Part shown: piece by piece, positions 16,872-24,539 of the stretch
Layout of the letters: each line of letters starts with the position of its first letter
Numbering within the stretch: position 1 is the stretch's first letter
Assembly: GCF_947258525.1 (NCBI RefSeq)
Contig: NZ_CAMYIP010000217.1
Coordinates: forward strand, 1 to 32,462
Direction: 5' to 3'
Origin: an uncultured Eudoraea sp.
Lineage (GTDB): Bacteria; Bacteroidota; Bacteroidia; Flavobacteriales; Flavobacteriaceae
DNA length: 32,462 nucleotides
The notes under the pieces: generated by a model
What the model was told of the DNA's origin: nothing
The model's input: only the letters and a program-made list of their open reading frames with translations
Databases searched by the model: none
Made by a program: the position numbers and the translations under genes

Positions 16872-18116
16872 TCATTCGTCTCTTAAGGCATCAATGGTGT
16901 GAATACTTGCTGCCCTCCAGGCGGGGAAAAATCCTGCTACTGCTCCCGCAAATATCAGCACTAAAACCGTAGAAAGGGCAACATTAAAATTAACAGAGGG
17001 ATTTAGTATATAATCTACCTCTACATAAGGTCCTACTATTTCCAAAAGCCCCATACTAAAAATTAGGCCTGCAAATCCTGAAATGGCTGTTACAAAAATA
17101 GATTCTTGCAAAATCATTCCTACAATCGACCAAGGTTTGGCCCCTAAAGCTTTTCGAATTCCTATTTCTCTCGTTCTCTCTTTTACAACAATGAGCATTA
17201 TGTTACTTACTCCAACTACCCCGGCAATTATTGTACAAATCCCAACAAACCAGAAAAAGAATTTAATATTTCCGATGAGGCTATAATAGCGTTTTGCTTC
17301 TTCCAATGCGCTCCAAACCTGAATTGCACCAGTATCCTCCGGTGCTACTGTATGAGCTTTCTGAAGGTGTGCCTGCAATTTTTCCTTAAATGCCGTAGCC
17401 TTAATCACTGCCTGGTCAAAATTTTCCTCCATTGGCAGTGTATAGCTCATGTTATTAATTCTATCTCCTCCATTAAATACCCGCTGTGCAGTAGTTATGG
17501 GAATATATATGCGTTCTTCTTCGCGGTCCTCTCTCTCTGAGTATGTTCCAACAATTTTAAATAACACACCGGATATATTTATATACTCTCCCAAGGGGCT
17601 CTCAAGATCCTTAAATACATCACGTTTAATTTTATTCCCAATTATTGCAACCTTAGCTGTGGTTACTTCATCCTGATAATTCAAAAATCTCCCTTCAGAC
17701 ATATTTGCATTTTCAATAAACTGAAAATCATAAGAAACGCCTTGAATACCATAAACCAGGGCCTCTTTTCCGTAATTCACCGAGACATTCCGGACAAATA
17801 TCCTGGGCGATTTATATTCAATTTTATCTCCAAACAGTGCTAGTGAAGATTCATAATTTTCATTTTTAAGTTGAATACTCCTCCCCGGGTTGAGTCCCTT
17901 GAATTCCTTGGAAGTAACTCCTGGCCAAACCCAGACACTGGTAGCCGCATCTTCTTCAAATTCATGGGCAACGCCATTTTGCATTCCCTGACCAAAACCT
18001 AATAAAATTACCAGTATAAAAATTCCTGAGGCCACAGATAGGCCAGTAAGGAAAGTCCGTAATTTGTTTTTACGGATAGTGTCAAAAATTTCCTGCCATC
18101 TTTCGAGATCGAACAT
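16872..18116 (-). CDS. MacB/FtsX-type ABC transporter permease, module 1 type A
   Basis: This is the first gene of the efflux run. The 414 residues begin with a cytoplasmic helix (MFDLERWQEIFDTIRKNKLR), then a membrane segment, a periplasmic domain and three C-terminal membrane segments. The motifs are GVSNIMLIVVKERTREIG and the terminal FFPAWRAASIHTIDALRDE. It is the counterpart of the permease at 12434. About 110 bp separate it from the 70-residue protein gene upstream. That gap holds GTTACAG, GGTAAAA and GTTAAAA words (18182-18213), which resemble those before the ATPase gene, but I see no good match to the primary-sigma promoter. Confidence 0.92.
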   Translation of the reverse strand: MFDLERWQEIFDTIRKNKLRTFLTGLSVASGIFILVILLGFGQGMQNGVAHEFEEDAATSVWVWPGVTSKEFKGLNPGRSIQLKNENYESSLALFGDKIEYKSPRIFVRNVSVNYGKEALVYGIQGVSYDFQFIENANMSEGRFLNYQDEVTTAKVAIIGNKIKRDVFKDLESPLGEYINISGVLFKIVGTYSEREDREEERIYIPITTAQRVFNGGDRINNMSYTLPMEENFDQAVIKATAFKEKLQAHLQKAHTVAPEDTGAIQVWSALEEAKRYYSLIGNIKFFFWFVGICTIIAGVVGVSNIMLIVVKERTREIGIRKALGAKPWSIVGMILQESIFVTAISGFAGLIFSMGLLEIVGPYVEVDYILNPSVNFNVALSTVLVLIFAGAVAGFFPAWRAASIHTIDALRDE

Positions 18117-18226
18117 GGAGTTGACTAATTAATGATTAATGTTTTAGCATCTTATAAATAAGACTTCCAGAAAAAGTAATTGTTACAGTCAGCACGGTAA
18201 AAATTTGTTAAAATTGAGTCTATTTT

Positions 18227-18439
18227 TTATGATCTCATTTTTCTGTAAACAAAGTAAAAAAGAACCCCCACCAAAATATAAGGAAGCGCCATTAAATATA
18301 CAATCCCGTTATTAATGCCTTCAGCCATGGAATTATCGTCCTGGCTTTCCAGAACTGCCCTGCACATTGCACATTGAGCTGCTGACAGCCATGGCAATAC
18401 AAAGAATAAAATTACCAGTATAAAGTCTCTAATTTTCAA
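18227..18439 (-). CDS. small CxxC membrane protein beside the oxidase assembly genes
   Basis: The 70-residue protein appears to start at a TTG (18437-18439); the in-frame stop seven codons upstream leaves no ATG or GTG alternative. The N-terminus is a signal peptide-like hydrophobic stretch ending LSAAQC, followed by CAMC (Cys23, Cys26). A second membrane segment lies at about 47-65 (VYLMALPYILVGVLFYFVY), followed by a basic tail. It is the last gene of the SCO-DUF420 run, 26 bp after DUF420. From its position and its cysteine pair I infer a role in oxidase maturation or copper handling. The family function is not known to me. Confidence 0.7.
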   Translation of the reverse strand: MKIRDFILVILFFVLPWLSAAQCAMCRAVLESQDDNSMAEGINNGIVYLMALPYILVGVLFYFVYRKMRS

Positions 18440-18465
18440 TCTTCTATAAAGTATAATTTAAACTT

Positions 18466-19005
18466 TTAATATTCATAATACGGTGAAATCATTAAATAAA
18501 CAATTACTCCGGAAACCGCTACATACAGCCAGATAGGGAATGTAATTCTGGCTAGTTTACGGTGGCGTTTAAAGTCTTTTAAATATGCCCGGGCATAAGT
18601 TTTAAGGACAAGAGGTATTATAACGATAGACAACATAATATGCGAAAAAAGTATAAAATAATACACATATTTTATTGCACCCTCCCCTCCATAAGAAGTG
18701 GAATCTGCGGTCATATGATATGCTATGTACATGAGCAAGAAAAGTAAAGATAAAACAATGCAAGCACTCATAATATTCTGATGCAAAGCTCTTTTGTTAT
18801 TCTTAATGGCCCAAACAGCATATACAAGTAAGATCGCTGTAAGTCCGTTTATAGAGGCATAAATAGGAGGCAGAAATCCTAAAGGCTCAGAATTTGGAAT
18901 TTTAACACCAAATAAAATTACAACCACTAAGGGAACCAAAATTGATACAACAGTAATTATCCTGTTAAATTTCCGCTCTTCTGCTGTTATATTAGGCTTA
19001 TTCAT
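18466..19005 (-). CDS. DUF420 (CtaM/YozB-like) membrane protein, oxidase assembly
   Basis: This 179-residue integral membrane protein has five predicted segments (about 15-35, 45-67, 78-100, 115-140 and 152-173). It has the DUF420 histidine and aromatic pattern: ASINGLTAILLVYAVWAIKN, RALHQNIM, LMYIAYHMT, FILFSHIMLS and the basic KRHRKLARITFPIWLYVAVSG segment (about 149-169, shortened here). In Bacillus and Staphylococcus the related CtaM is needed for heme-copper oxidase maturation; transfer of that role to this protein is inference supported by its neighbours. Its start overlaps the SCO gene by 8 bp, so the two are probably translated together. Confidence 0.88.
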   Translation of the reverse strand: MNKPNITAEERKFNRIITVVSILVPLVVVILFGVKIPNSEPLGFLPPIYASINGLTAILLVYAVWAIKNNKRALHQNIMSACIVLSLLFLLMYIAYHMTADSTSYGGEGAIKYVYYFILFSHIMLSIVIIPLVLKTYARAYLKDFKRHRKLARITFPIWLYVAVSGVIVYLMISPYYEY

Positions 19006-19720
19006 TTAAAAGCTTTTTAATGTCCTCTTTTAAAATCGTAATTTCCTGTATTTCTCCTTCTTCATTTACTCCCTGAGATTCGCTAATTGTTCCTTTGTAA
19101 TAAATAATTGGGTTTCCAAAATCATCGGTTCTCGAACGTAGATAGCCATTTTTGTCAACCAGCGCAAATAAGCCAGAATGTTCAAATCCGCCCGGGACTT
19201 CCGGATTTTCCGCTGCAAAAATATTAAATCCGATGTTTGCCAGATCGAATATCGCCTGGCGGTCGCCAGTCATTAAGTGCCAGTCCAAATCATTTATGCC
19301 ATATTTTTCAGCGTATTTTTTCAATACCCCAGGCGTATCGTATTCCGGATTTATTGTAAACGAGGCAACACCAAAATTATCCAAATCCCTGAATTCTTCC
19401 TGAATTTCAACCAAATTGGAGTTCATAACCGGACAAATTGTAGGACATGTTGTGAAAAAAAATTCCACTATATAAACCTTTCCTTCGTAGTCTTTTTCAG
19501 AAATTAAGAGACTATCCTGATTTAGAAATTGAAAAGATGGGACCCTTCTTTTCTCGTTATTCAAATAGATAAAATTAAGCGGTTCAGTATCAGTAAGATT
19601 CATACGATCATGTTGCGTGATCGTGCCTGTCTTTATCCGTTCAATGATTTTGGGAATAAAAATGATGCCAAAAACCAGGATCACAAGAGATACCCAGACA
19701 TAAGTGTATTTATTTCTCAT
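18998..19720 (-). CDS. SCO1/SenC copper chaperone for cytochrome c oxidase
   Basis: The 240-residue protein has an N-terminal membrane anchor (about 7-24) and a thioredoxin-fold domain. The copper ligands are all present: CPTIC with Cys92 and Cys96 in FFFTTCPTICPVM, and His181 in GGFEHSGLFALVD. SCO proteins deliver copper to the CuA site of subunit II and reduce its cysteines, on the outer face of the inner membrane. The gene overlaps its upstream neighbour by one base (TAATG), a sign of coupling, and overlaps DUF420 by 8 bp. Downstream of the oxidase subunit genes this is the expected assembly cassette. Confidence 0.92.
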   Translation of the reverse strand: MRNKYTYVWVSLVILVFGIIFIPKIIERIKTGTITQHDRMNLTDTEPLNFIYLNNEKRRVPSFQFLNQDSLLISEKDYEGKVYIVEFFFTTCPTICPVMNSNLVEIQEEFRDLDNFGVASFTINPEYDTPGVLKKYAEKYGINDLDWHLMTGDRQAIFDLANIGFNIFAAENPEVPGGFEHSGLFALVDKNGYLRSRTDDFGNPIIYYKGTISESQGVNEEGEIQEITILKEDIKKLLNE

Positions 19721-20352
19721 TAATTCGTTCTATCTGCATTATTCTTTTTGAGTGCTAAACGGTACTCTGCTAAAATGATTTTGACATCATCTTCCATTTT
19801 ATTATTAAGTTCGGCAACAGAGGTGGCGTTAAAGCCGTACTTAGTAGTCTCCTCTTCATCATTTGTCCTTCCCCTCAGGTTCTTATCCTTGTCAATAATA
19901 AAAACAAAGTGGCTGCCTAAATTTTCATCAAGGCTAAGGTTGGTTTTAAGTGAATTGAATACTGCCCTGATTTTCTCGTCTTCAGTAAAAATAAATTTCC
20001 AATTCTTTATATCAGCCAAATCGCCAAGTTCTGCCTTTAATTCCTCAACTTTTTCCTCAGTTCCCAAAGGCATAATCATAACCATTTGAAAATCATTAAA
20101 CTCATAAAAAGGTTTGTATATTTTCTGATTCAGATTAAATGCATTGCCTTTTTTAAGTTCAACATTATTTCCTAAAAAGCCCAAAATTGTAATCTTATTC
20201 TCGAAAGTTATTTTATCTGTATTTTCAGGAGCATCTAAAACGTCCTCAGTAAGTACAGGCAGTCTTCCAAAATTGTTAACACCTGAGGCAAAAAACAAGT
20301 AGGCTACTAATGGAAGAATAAAAAGAACGACTAAGACAAATGTCTTTTTCAT
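19720..20352 (-). CDS. SCO-like thioredoxin-fold protein without any cysteine
   Basis: This 210-residue protein has an N-terminal anchor (residues 4-22) and a domain that follows the SCO/thioredoxin order. A strand (ENKITILGFLGNN, 51-63) lies where SCO has FFFTTCPTIC. Next come a helix, a strand (FQMVMIMPLGTEEKVEEL) and WKFIFTEDEKIRAVF. The strand FVFIIDKDKNLRGRTND (149-165) resembles FALVDKNGYLRSRTDD of the adjacent SCO. No cysteine is present anywhere, so the copper site is lost; a histidine (148) lies two residues away from the SCO ligand position. It is translationally coupled to SCO (one-base overlap). I infer a degenerate paralog that may pair with or scaffold SCO. Its actual role is unknown. 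Confidence 0.72.
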   Translation of the reverse strand: MKKTFVLVVLFILPLVAYLFFASGVNNFGRLPVLTEDVLDAPENTDKITFENKITILGFLGNNVELKKGNAFNLNQKIYKPFYEFNDFQMVMIMPLGTEEKVEELKAELGDLADIKNWKFIFTEDEKIRAVFNSLKTNLSLDENLGSHFVFIIDKDKNLRGRTNDEEETTKYGFNATSVAELNNKMEDDVKIILAEYRLALKKNNADRTN

Positions 20353-20375
20353 TGGTCATTATTTAAACATTAAAA

Positions 20376-20406
20376 AAATAAAAAAGACGGCTGTTATACC
20401 GTCTTT
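20376..20406 (-). terminator. intrinsic terminator after the subunit IV gene
   Basis: On the minus strand, AAAGACGG (20399-20406), an 8-nt loop and CCGTCTTT (20383-20390) form a perfect 8-bp stem followed by a long T-rich run. It separates the oxidase subunit genes from the SCO-like genes. Confidence 0.82.
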
Positions 20407-20425
20407 ATTTGTTGTTAATTCCTTG

Positions 20426-20809
20426 TTAGAAATTCCATGTAACGTAGCCATCTTTAAAGACATTATAGATATAATCTGCTTCAAACAAGAGGATAAAAAT
20501 AAGATAGGCCACCAAAAAAATTGGTGTCCATACGATAGCTCTTCGCAAGGAACTTTTCTCATCGCGTAAATGCATAAAATCCCAGGCTATATAATAAGCC
20601 TTGACCAGAGTTAGAATTATAAAAATCCAGTTAAGAATTTTCATTCCCAAAAAAGTATTGGCCGTAAGAATATCTGGTTTGGATATACCCAGCCCTACTT
20701 CTACAGCAGTAACTATTGTAAGGAAAACTAATACACCCCATATTTTTTGGGTGTTGGATTTAAATTTTATAAGTCCTCTAAAAATCTCCAGCTTGTGCGC
20801 GTGTGCCAT
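20426..20809 (-). CDS. cytochrome c oxidase subunit IV, prokaryotic type
   Basis: This 127-residue protein has three membrane segments (about 23-45, 54-77 and 90-113). The pattern HKLEIFRGLIKFKSNTQKIW at the start and FIILTLVKAYYIAWDFMHLRDE in the middle is typical of the small subunit IV (CoxD/CtaF-like) of caa3-type heme-copper oxidases in Bacteroidota. It is thought to stabilise the complex; it has no catalytic residues. It follows the subunit III gene by 55 bp and ends the operon at the terminator 20376-20406. Confidence 0.88.
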   Translation of the reverse strand: MAHAHKLEIFRGLIKFKSNTQKIWGVLVFLTIVTAVEVGLGISKPDILTANTFLGMKILNWIFIILTLVKAYYIAWDFMHLRDEKSSLRRAIVWTPIFLVAYLIFILLFEADYIYNVFKDGYVTWNF

Positions 20810-20864
20810 TTTAAATTGTGTTTTTTAATTCGATATTCCTATATTAATTCTTTGATTCTTTTTA

Positions 20865-21839
20865 TTAAACCAGATAGAAAAAGGTGAAAACAAATACCCA
20901 GACTAAATCAACAAAATGCCAATATAGCCCTACCTTTTCAACCATTTCATAATGACCCCTTCTTTCATAGGTGCCAAGGATAATATTAAAGAAAATAATG
21001 ATATTGATAACTACACCGGAAAATACGTGGAATCCGTGAAAGCCTGTAATAAAGAAAAAGAAATCAGCAAAAAGTCGACTTCCATACTCATTCCTTATTA
21101 AGTTAGCCCCTTCAACTACCAATTTTGCATCTTTGATTTTATTTAATGATTCTTCTCTTGTTAATAGTGTTTTTTCTCCTTCAGAATTGATGGTTTCTGT
21201 TCTAATCAGAATATTGGGGTTTGATTTTAGTCCTTCTGTAACCTCATTAACCGTATACGAGGGTAGTGCTTCACCCTTATAAAACCACACACCATTCTTC
21301 ATTTCATGATCAACACGTTCCGAAGGTAATGTTTTGGAAAAATCTGCTAATGCAGCCCTTTCACCGGTATCTGCTTTTACAAATTGCAAAATTCTTCCAC
21401 CCTTTGTTTCTAAAGCACCATAATCTCCTTTTATGAATGTAGCCCATTCCCACGCCTGTGAACCAACGAATATGGCCCCACCAATAATGGTAAGAAACAT
21501 ATAAATAATGGTCTTATTCTTCATCATTCTGTGGCCGGCATCAACCGCAAGTACCATCGTTACCGAGGACATAATTAAAATAAATGTCATAAAAGCAACG
21601 TAGTACATTGGATAATTTCCATGGAAAAATGGAACGTGTGTAAACACCTCATCGGCTATTGGCCAGGTTTCGATAAACTTAAATCTGGAAAAACCATAAG
21701 AGGCTAAAAATCCCGAAAACGTCAAAGCATCCGAAACAATAAAAAACCACATCATTAGCTTTCCGTAACTCGCTCCTAAAGGTCGGTTCCCGCCTCCCCA
21801 AACGTTTTCTTCTGTACTTGTTGCTACCGTAGAATCCAT
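20865..21839 (-). CDS. cytochrome c oxidase subunit III with large soluble insertion
   Basis: I use the ATG at 21837-21839 (MDSTVATS); a TTG two codons earlier is possible but unlikely. The protein has 324 residues, longer than the roughly 200 of short bacterial subunit III. Membrane segments lie at about 28-50, 78-98, 110-130, 256-288 and 303-323. Subunit III signatures include AGHRMM, GSQAWEW, ITGFHGFHVFSG and the C-terminal LYWHFVDLVWVFVFTFFYLV. A soluble insertion of about 120 residues (135-255) separates the third and fourth segments. Subunit III binds lipid and protects subunit I during turnover. Upstream, TAAATTTG (21871-21878) matches a -7 element but without a -33 partner. Confidence 0.9.
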   Translation of the reverse strand: MDSTVATSTEENVWGGGNRPLGASYGKLMMWFFIVSDALTFSGFLASYGFSRFKFIETWPIADEVFTHVPFFHGNYPMYYVAFMTFILIMSSVTMVLAVDAGHRMMKNKTIIYMFLTIIGGAIFVGSQAWEWATFIKGDYGALETKGGRILQFVKADTGERAALADFSKTLPSERVDHEMKNGVWFYKGEALPSYTVNEVTEGLKSNPNILIRTETINSEGEKTLLTREESLNKIKDAKLVVEGANLIRNEYGSRLFADFFFFITGFHGFHVFSGVVINIIIFFNIILGTYERRGHYEMVEKVGLYWHFVDLVWVFVFTFFYLV

Positions 21840-21938
21840 AAACAAATTTATCGTGTTATAAGAATAATGGCAAATTTACATTTTTTTCAACTATAGAAAA
21901 GCCGAATTATGATTCAAATGAAATTTTATATTCAATTA

Positions 21939-22520
21939 TTACCCAAAGAAATAAAAAAACAATATAAGATAGACCCATAAGAGATCCAAAAAATGCCAAA
22001 AAGTAATTCCCAGTTCAACCCCCAGCATATTGTTAGCGGAGTATTTATCCTTAATGTTATTGTATAATACTACTAAAAGAGAAATCAGCCCTGCAATAAC
22101 ATGCACAATGTGTACAGCTGCAATTAAAAAAATGTACGACATTGTAATAGTACTGGTAGGCCCGGTAAAATAGTACCCCTGGGCAATAAGTTGAGAAAAT
22201 CCGAAGAACTGAATAATAATAAATGTAATGCCCAGTATCAGTGTTAATAGCAACCATTTAGTACCAAGGCTGGTTTTATTTGCTTTAATGGCATTTTTAG
22301 CAAGGATATAGGTACCACTACTCAGAATTATGATTGCAGTGCTGAATAAAAAGGCCGACGGAAGATCAAAGTCCTTGAGCCAATCTGCACGGGAACTGCT
22401 CACGATGTAAGCACTCGTCCAACCTGCAAAACCCATAAGCAGACTTGCTATTCCGAACCACAACATCATTTTCTTTGCCCTGGCCTTCTTTTCTTTATTT
22501 GTGCCTTGTGTAAGATCCAT
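21939..22520 (-). CDS. cytochrome c oxidase subunit III, short form
   Basis: This 193-residue membrane protein has five predicted segments. It has subunit III hallmarks: MMLWFGIASLLMGFAGWTSAY at the start, LIAAVHIVHVIAGL in the fourth segment and FWHFLDLLWVYLILFFYFFG at the end. It is the standard-length member of the family, whereas the next gene encodes a longer second subunit III; both usually occur together in Bacteroidota caa3 operons. It begins 5 bp after the ctaB stop, so it is certainly in the same transcript. Confidence 0.9.
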   Translation of the reverse strand: MDLTQGTNKEKKARAKKMMLWFGIASLLMGFAGWTSAYIVSSSRADWLKDFDLPSAFLFSTAIIILSSGTYILAKNAIKANKTSLGTKWLLLTLILGITFIIIQFFGFSQLIAQGYYFTGPTSTITMSYIFLIAAVHIVHVIAGLISLLVVLYNNIKDKYSANNMLGVELGITFWHFLDLLWVYLILFFYFFG

Positions 22521-22525
22521 CTTAA

Positions 22526-23425
22526 TTATAAAAATTTATCAATAACATAAACCAATTGCATAAGTGTAATGTAGCTTACACTGATTAACATAAGTTTCCT
22601 TGCGGATTTATTATCTCTTTTTTCAAATAACTTAAAGCCATAAACCAACATTACCAATCCCAAAATAAGTATTATTACGGCAGCCGGAATAGATAAATGC
22701 AATCTCCCTGTTATTCCAAAAGCCGGTATTACCGAGATGATTATCATCCAGATGGTATACATTATTATCTGAATTGCTGTACCCCTATCCTTTTTGCCGG
22801 TGGGTAATAATTTAAACCCTCCTTTTTGATAATCTTCATCAAGCATCCATGCCAACGCCCAAAAGTGAGGAAATTGCCAGAAAAATTGTATCATAAAAAG
22901 TGTACCCGGTTCTATTCCAAAGCTATTTGTAGCAGCCACCCAGCCTAACATAAAAGGAATGGCGCCCGGAATTGCCCCAACAAAAACGGATAAAGGTGTT
23001 TTTGTTTTTAAAGGCGTATATACACTGGTGTAAATGAATATCGATATTGCACCAAACATCGCTGTTTTAGGGTTGAGTATATATAGACTAACCACACCTA
23101 AAATTGTCATCAATACAGCCAGCATCATGGCTTTATTAGCAGACATTCTGCCAGATGGAATAGGCCTGTTGCGGGTTCTATTCATCAATGCATCGAGGTC
23201 CTTTTCAATAACTTGATTAAAAGCATTTGAAGCGCCTACCATACAGTAACCTCCAAATGCTAATAGCAGAAGTGATATTGGGTTAACCTCATAGGCACCT
23301 AATAGGTAGCCGGCTAAAGATGAAAAGACAACGCTAATCGCGAGTCTTGATTTGGTAATCTCCTTAAAATCAGCAAAAGTCAATAAACTTTTTGTATTGT
23401 TTGCAGATCCAACAGCCGTCTTCAT
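22526..23425 (-). CDS. ctaB: protoheme IX farnesyltransferase (heme O synthase)
   Basis: The 299-residue protein belongs to the UbiA prenyltransferase superfamily, with about nine membrane segments. It carries the prenyl-diphosphate binding motif in the region NQVIEKDLDALMNRTRNRP (residues 70-88, Asp76 and Asp78) and the second aspartate-containing loop (LDEDYQKGGFKLLP). The enzyme adds a farnesyl group to heme B to make heme O, the precursor of heme A for the oxidase. It is the first gene of the oxidase run, with a consensus promoter at 23480-23510. It is transcribed away from the metallo-hydrolase gene at 23567. ctaA was not seen in this window. Confidence 0.94.
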   Translation of the reverse strand: MKTAVGSANNTKSLLTFADFKEITKSRLAISVVFSSLAGYLLGAYEVNPISLLLLAFGGYCMVGASNAFNQVIEKDLDALMNRTRNRPIPSGRMSANKAMMLAVLMTILGVVSLYILNPKTAMFGAISIFIYTSVYTPLKTKTPLSVFVGAIPGAIPFMLGWVAATNSFGIEPGTLFMIQFFWQFPHFWALAWMLDEDYQKGGFKLLPTGKKDRGTAIQIIMYTIWMIIISVIPAFGITGRLHLSIPAAVIILILGLVMLVYGFKLFEKRDNKSARKLMLISVSYITLMQLVYVIDKFL

Positions 23426-23479
23426 TTGAAATCCTTAATGTATAGAGCGTGAAGCAATATGTTCACTTTTATGAGGTGG

Positions 23480-23510
23480 CAAAGATAAGGCCCATTACAT
23501 TTTCCTGCAA
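23480..23510 (-). promoter_or_regulatory. Bacteroidota primary-sigma promoter of the ctaB-oxidase operon
   Basis: On the minus strand, TTG (23508-23510), a 20-nt spacer and TATCTTTG (23480-23487) match the -33/-7 consensus. The predicted start lies about 45-50 bp before the ctaB ATG. Confidence 0.72.
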
Positions 23511-23530
23511 CCAAATGTGTTTGTTTATAT

Positions 23531-23538
23531 TATCTTTA
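23531..23538 (+). promoter_or_regulatory. possible -7 element for the metallo-hydrolase gene
   Basis: TATCTTTA matches 7 of 8 bases of TAnnTTTG, 28 bp before the ATG at 23567. No -33 TTG is seen at the usual distance. Confidence 0.3.
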
Positions 23539-23566
23539 AAGTAGTCATTAATAAAAATATAAATCT

Positions 23567-24475
23567 ATGATCTTTTATAAAACTAAAGTCAGGTTTTTGA
23601 TCTTCATCTCATCTCTTTGTTTTTCATTGTTATCTGCACAAGACCAGGAAATAATTGTAAGCATTGATAAACTTTCTAACGACGTTTACATGCTTACGGG
23701 GCAAGGTGGTAATATAGGTATCTATATAGGGCAAAAAAATGTCTTTATGATTGATGACCAATTTGACAGGCTAAGTGATAAAATAAAAGCGGCGATTGCA
23801 TCACTAACAAATAAGCCAATTGCGTTTCTATTTAATACACATATGCATGGTGATCATACCGGAGGTAACGCAAATTTCAACACAGATCTGACCACCGTGG
23901 TAGCTCATAACAATGTGAGAAAGCGTGTAATGGCTAGTCAGCAAAAAAGATTAGATGATAAAAAAATTACCATGGCGTATTACAGTAAAATGTTACCTGA
24001 AGTTACTTTTTCGGAGGATATCACCTTTTTTGACAAAGATGAAACGATCATGGCATTTCATGTTCACAATGCACACACAGATGGAGATGCCATGGTCTAT
24101 TTTGTAAATAATGATGTTATACATATGGGTGACACCTTTTTCGCAGGGAGGTATCCCTATATTGATCTGAAAAGTGGTGGAAGTTTACAAGGTTTTATTG
24201 ATGCGCATAAAAAAGCACTAATGATAATAAGTGAAGAGACAAAAATTATACCCGGTCATGGAAGACCTTCCACTAAAAAAGATCTGGAAAGTTATGTTTC
24301 CATGCTAGAAGATATAAAGACAAATATAATGGCTGCTATTGCAGCGGGAAAAAGTCTTGAGGAAGTAAAAAGTGACAAGAGTATTAGTGCTGCCTATGAT
24401 AACACACATGGCAATAGCTTTATTAAACCGGAGGTCATGAGGGAGACCTTCTATAAAAGTTTAAAGAACGAATAA
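23567..24475 (+). CDS. exported metallo-beta-lactamase-fold hydrolase
   Basis: The 302-residue protein has a signal peptide (about residues 1-24, ending LLSAQ). The zinc site of the fold is complete: HxHxDH as HMHGDH (92-97), His170 in VHNAHTDGDAM, Asp189 in HMGDTF and His231 in IPGHGRPS. The arrangement fits the periplasmic MBL-fold hydrolases of the quinoprotein-relay/SoxH-like group and class B-like enzymes more than glyoxalase II, but the substrate is not evident. A beta-lactamase role cannot be claimed from this. It is monocistronic: divergent from ctaB and ended by the shared hairpin at 24489-24516. Confidence 0.88.
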   Translation: MIFYKTKVRFLIFISSLCFSLLSAQDQEIIVSIDKLSNDVYMLTGQGGNIGIYIGQKNVFMIDDQFDRLSDKIKAAIASLTNKPIAFLFNTHMHGDHTGGNANFNTDLTTVVAHNNVRKRVMASQQKRLDDKKITMAYYSKMLPEVTFSEDITFFDKDETIMAFHVHNAHTDGDAMVYFVNNDVIHMGDTFFAGRYPYIDLKSGGSLQGFIDAHKKALMIISEETKIIPGHGRPSTKKDLESYVSMLEDIKTNIMAAIAAGKSLEEVKSDKSISAAYDNTHGNSFIKPEVMRETFYKSLKNE

Positions 24476-24484
24476 TCTAATGCA

Positions 24485-24516
24485 GAAAAAACCCTGACGT
24501 TTCGCAGTCAGGGTTT
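24485..24516 (-). terminator. terminator between converging metallo-hydrolase and tonB genes
   Basis: AAACCCTGAC (24489-24498), loop of 8 and GTCAGGGTTT (24507-24516) make a perfect 10-bp stem. On the minus strand it is followed by a run of T residues, so it best serves tonB. It may also act for the plus-strand gene, with a weaker T-run. Confidence 0.85.
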
Positions 24517-24539
24517 AAATATCTTATTGGTTATTGAGC

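Noticed and set aside
20359-20562. Short minus-strand frame of 67 codons
   Set aside because: It overlaps the subunit IV gene in another frame and includes its terminator; no independent support.
23567-24475. Beta-lactamase
   Set aside because: The zinc motif is common to the whole metallo-hydrolase fold and nothing points to beta-lactams as substrate.
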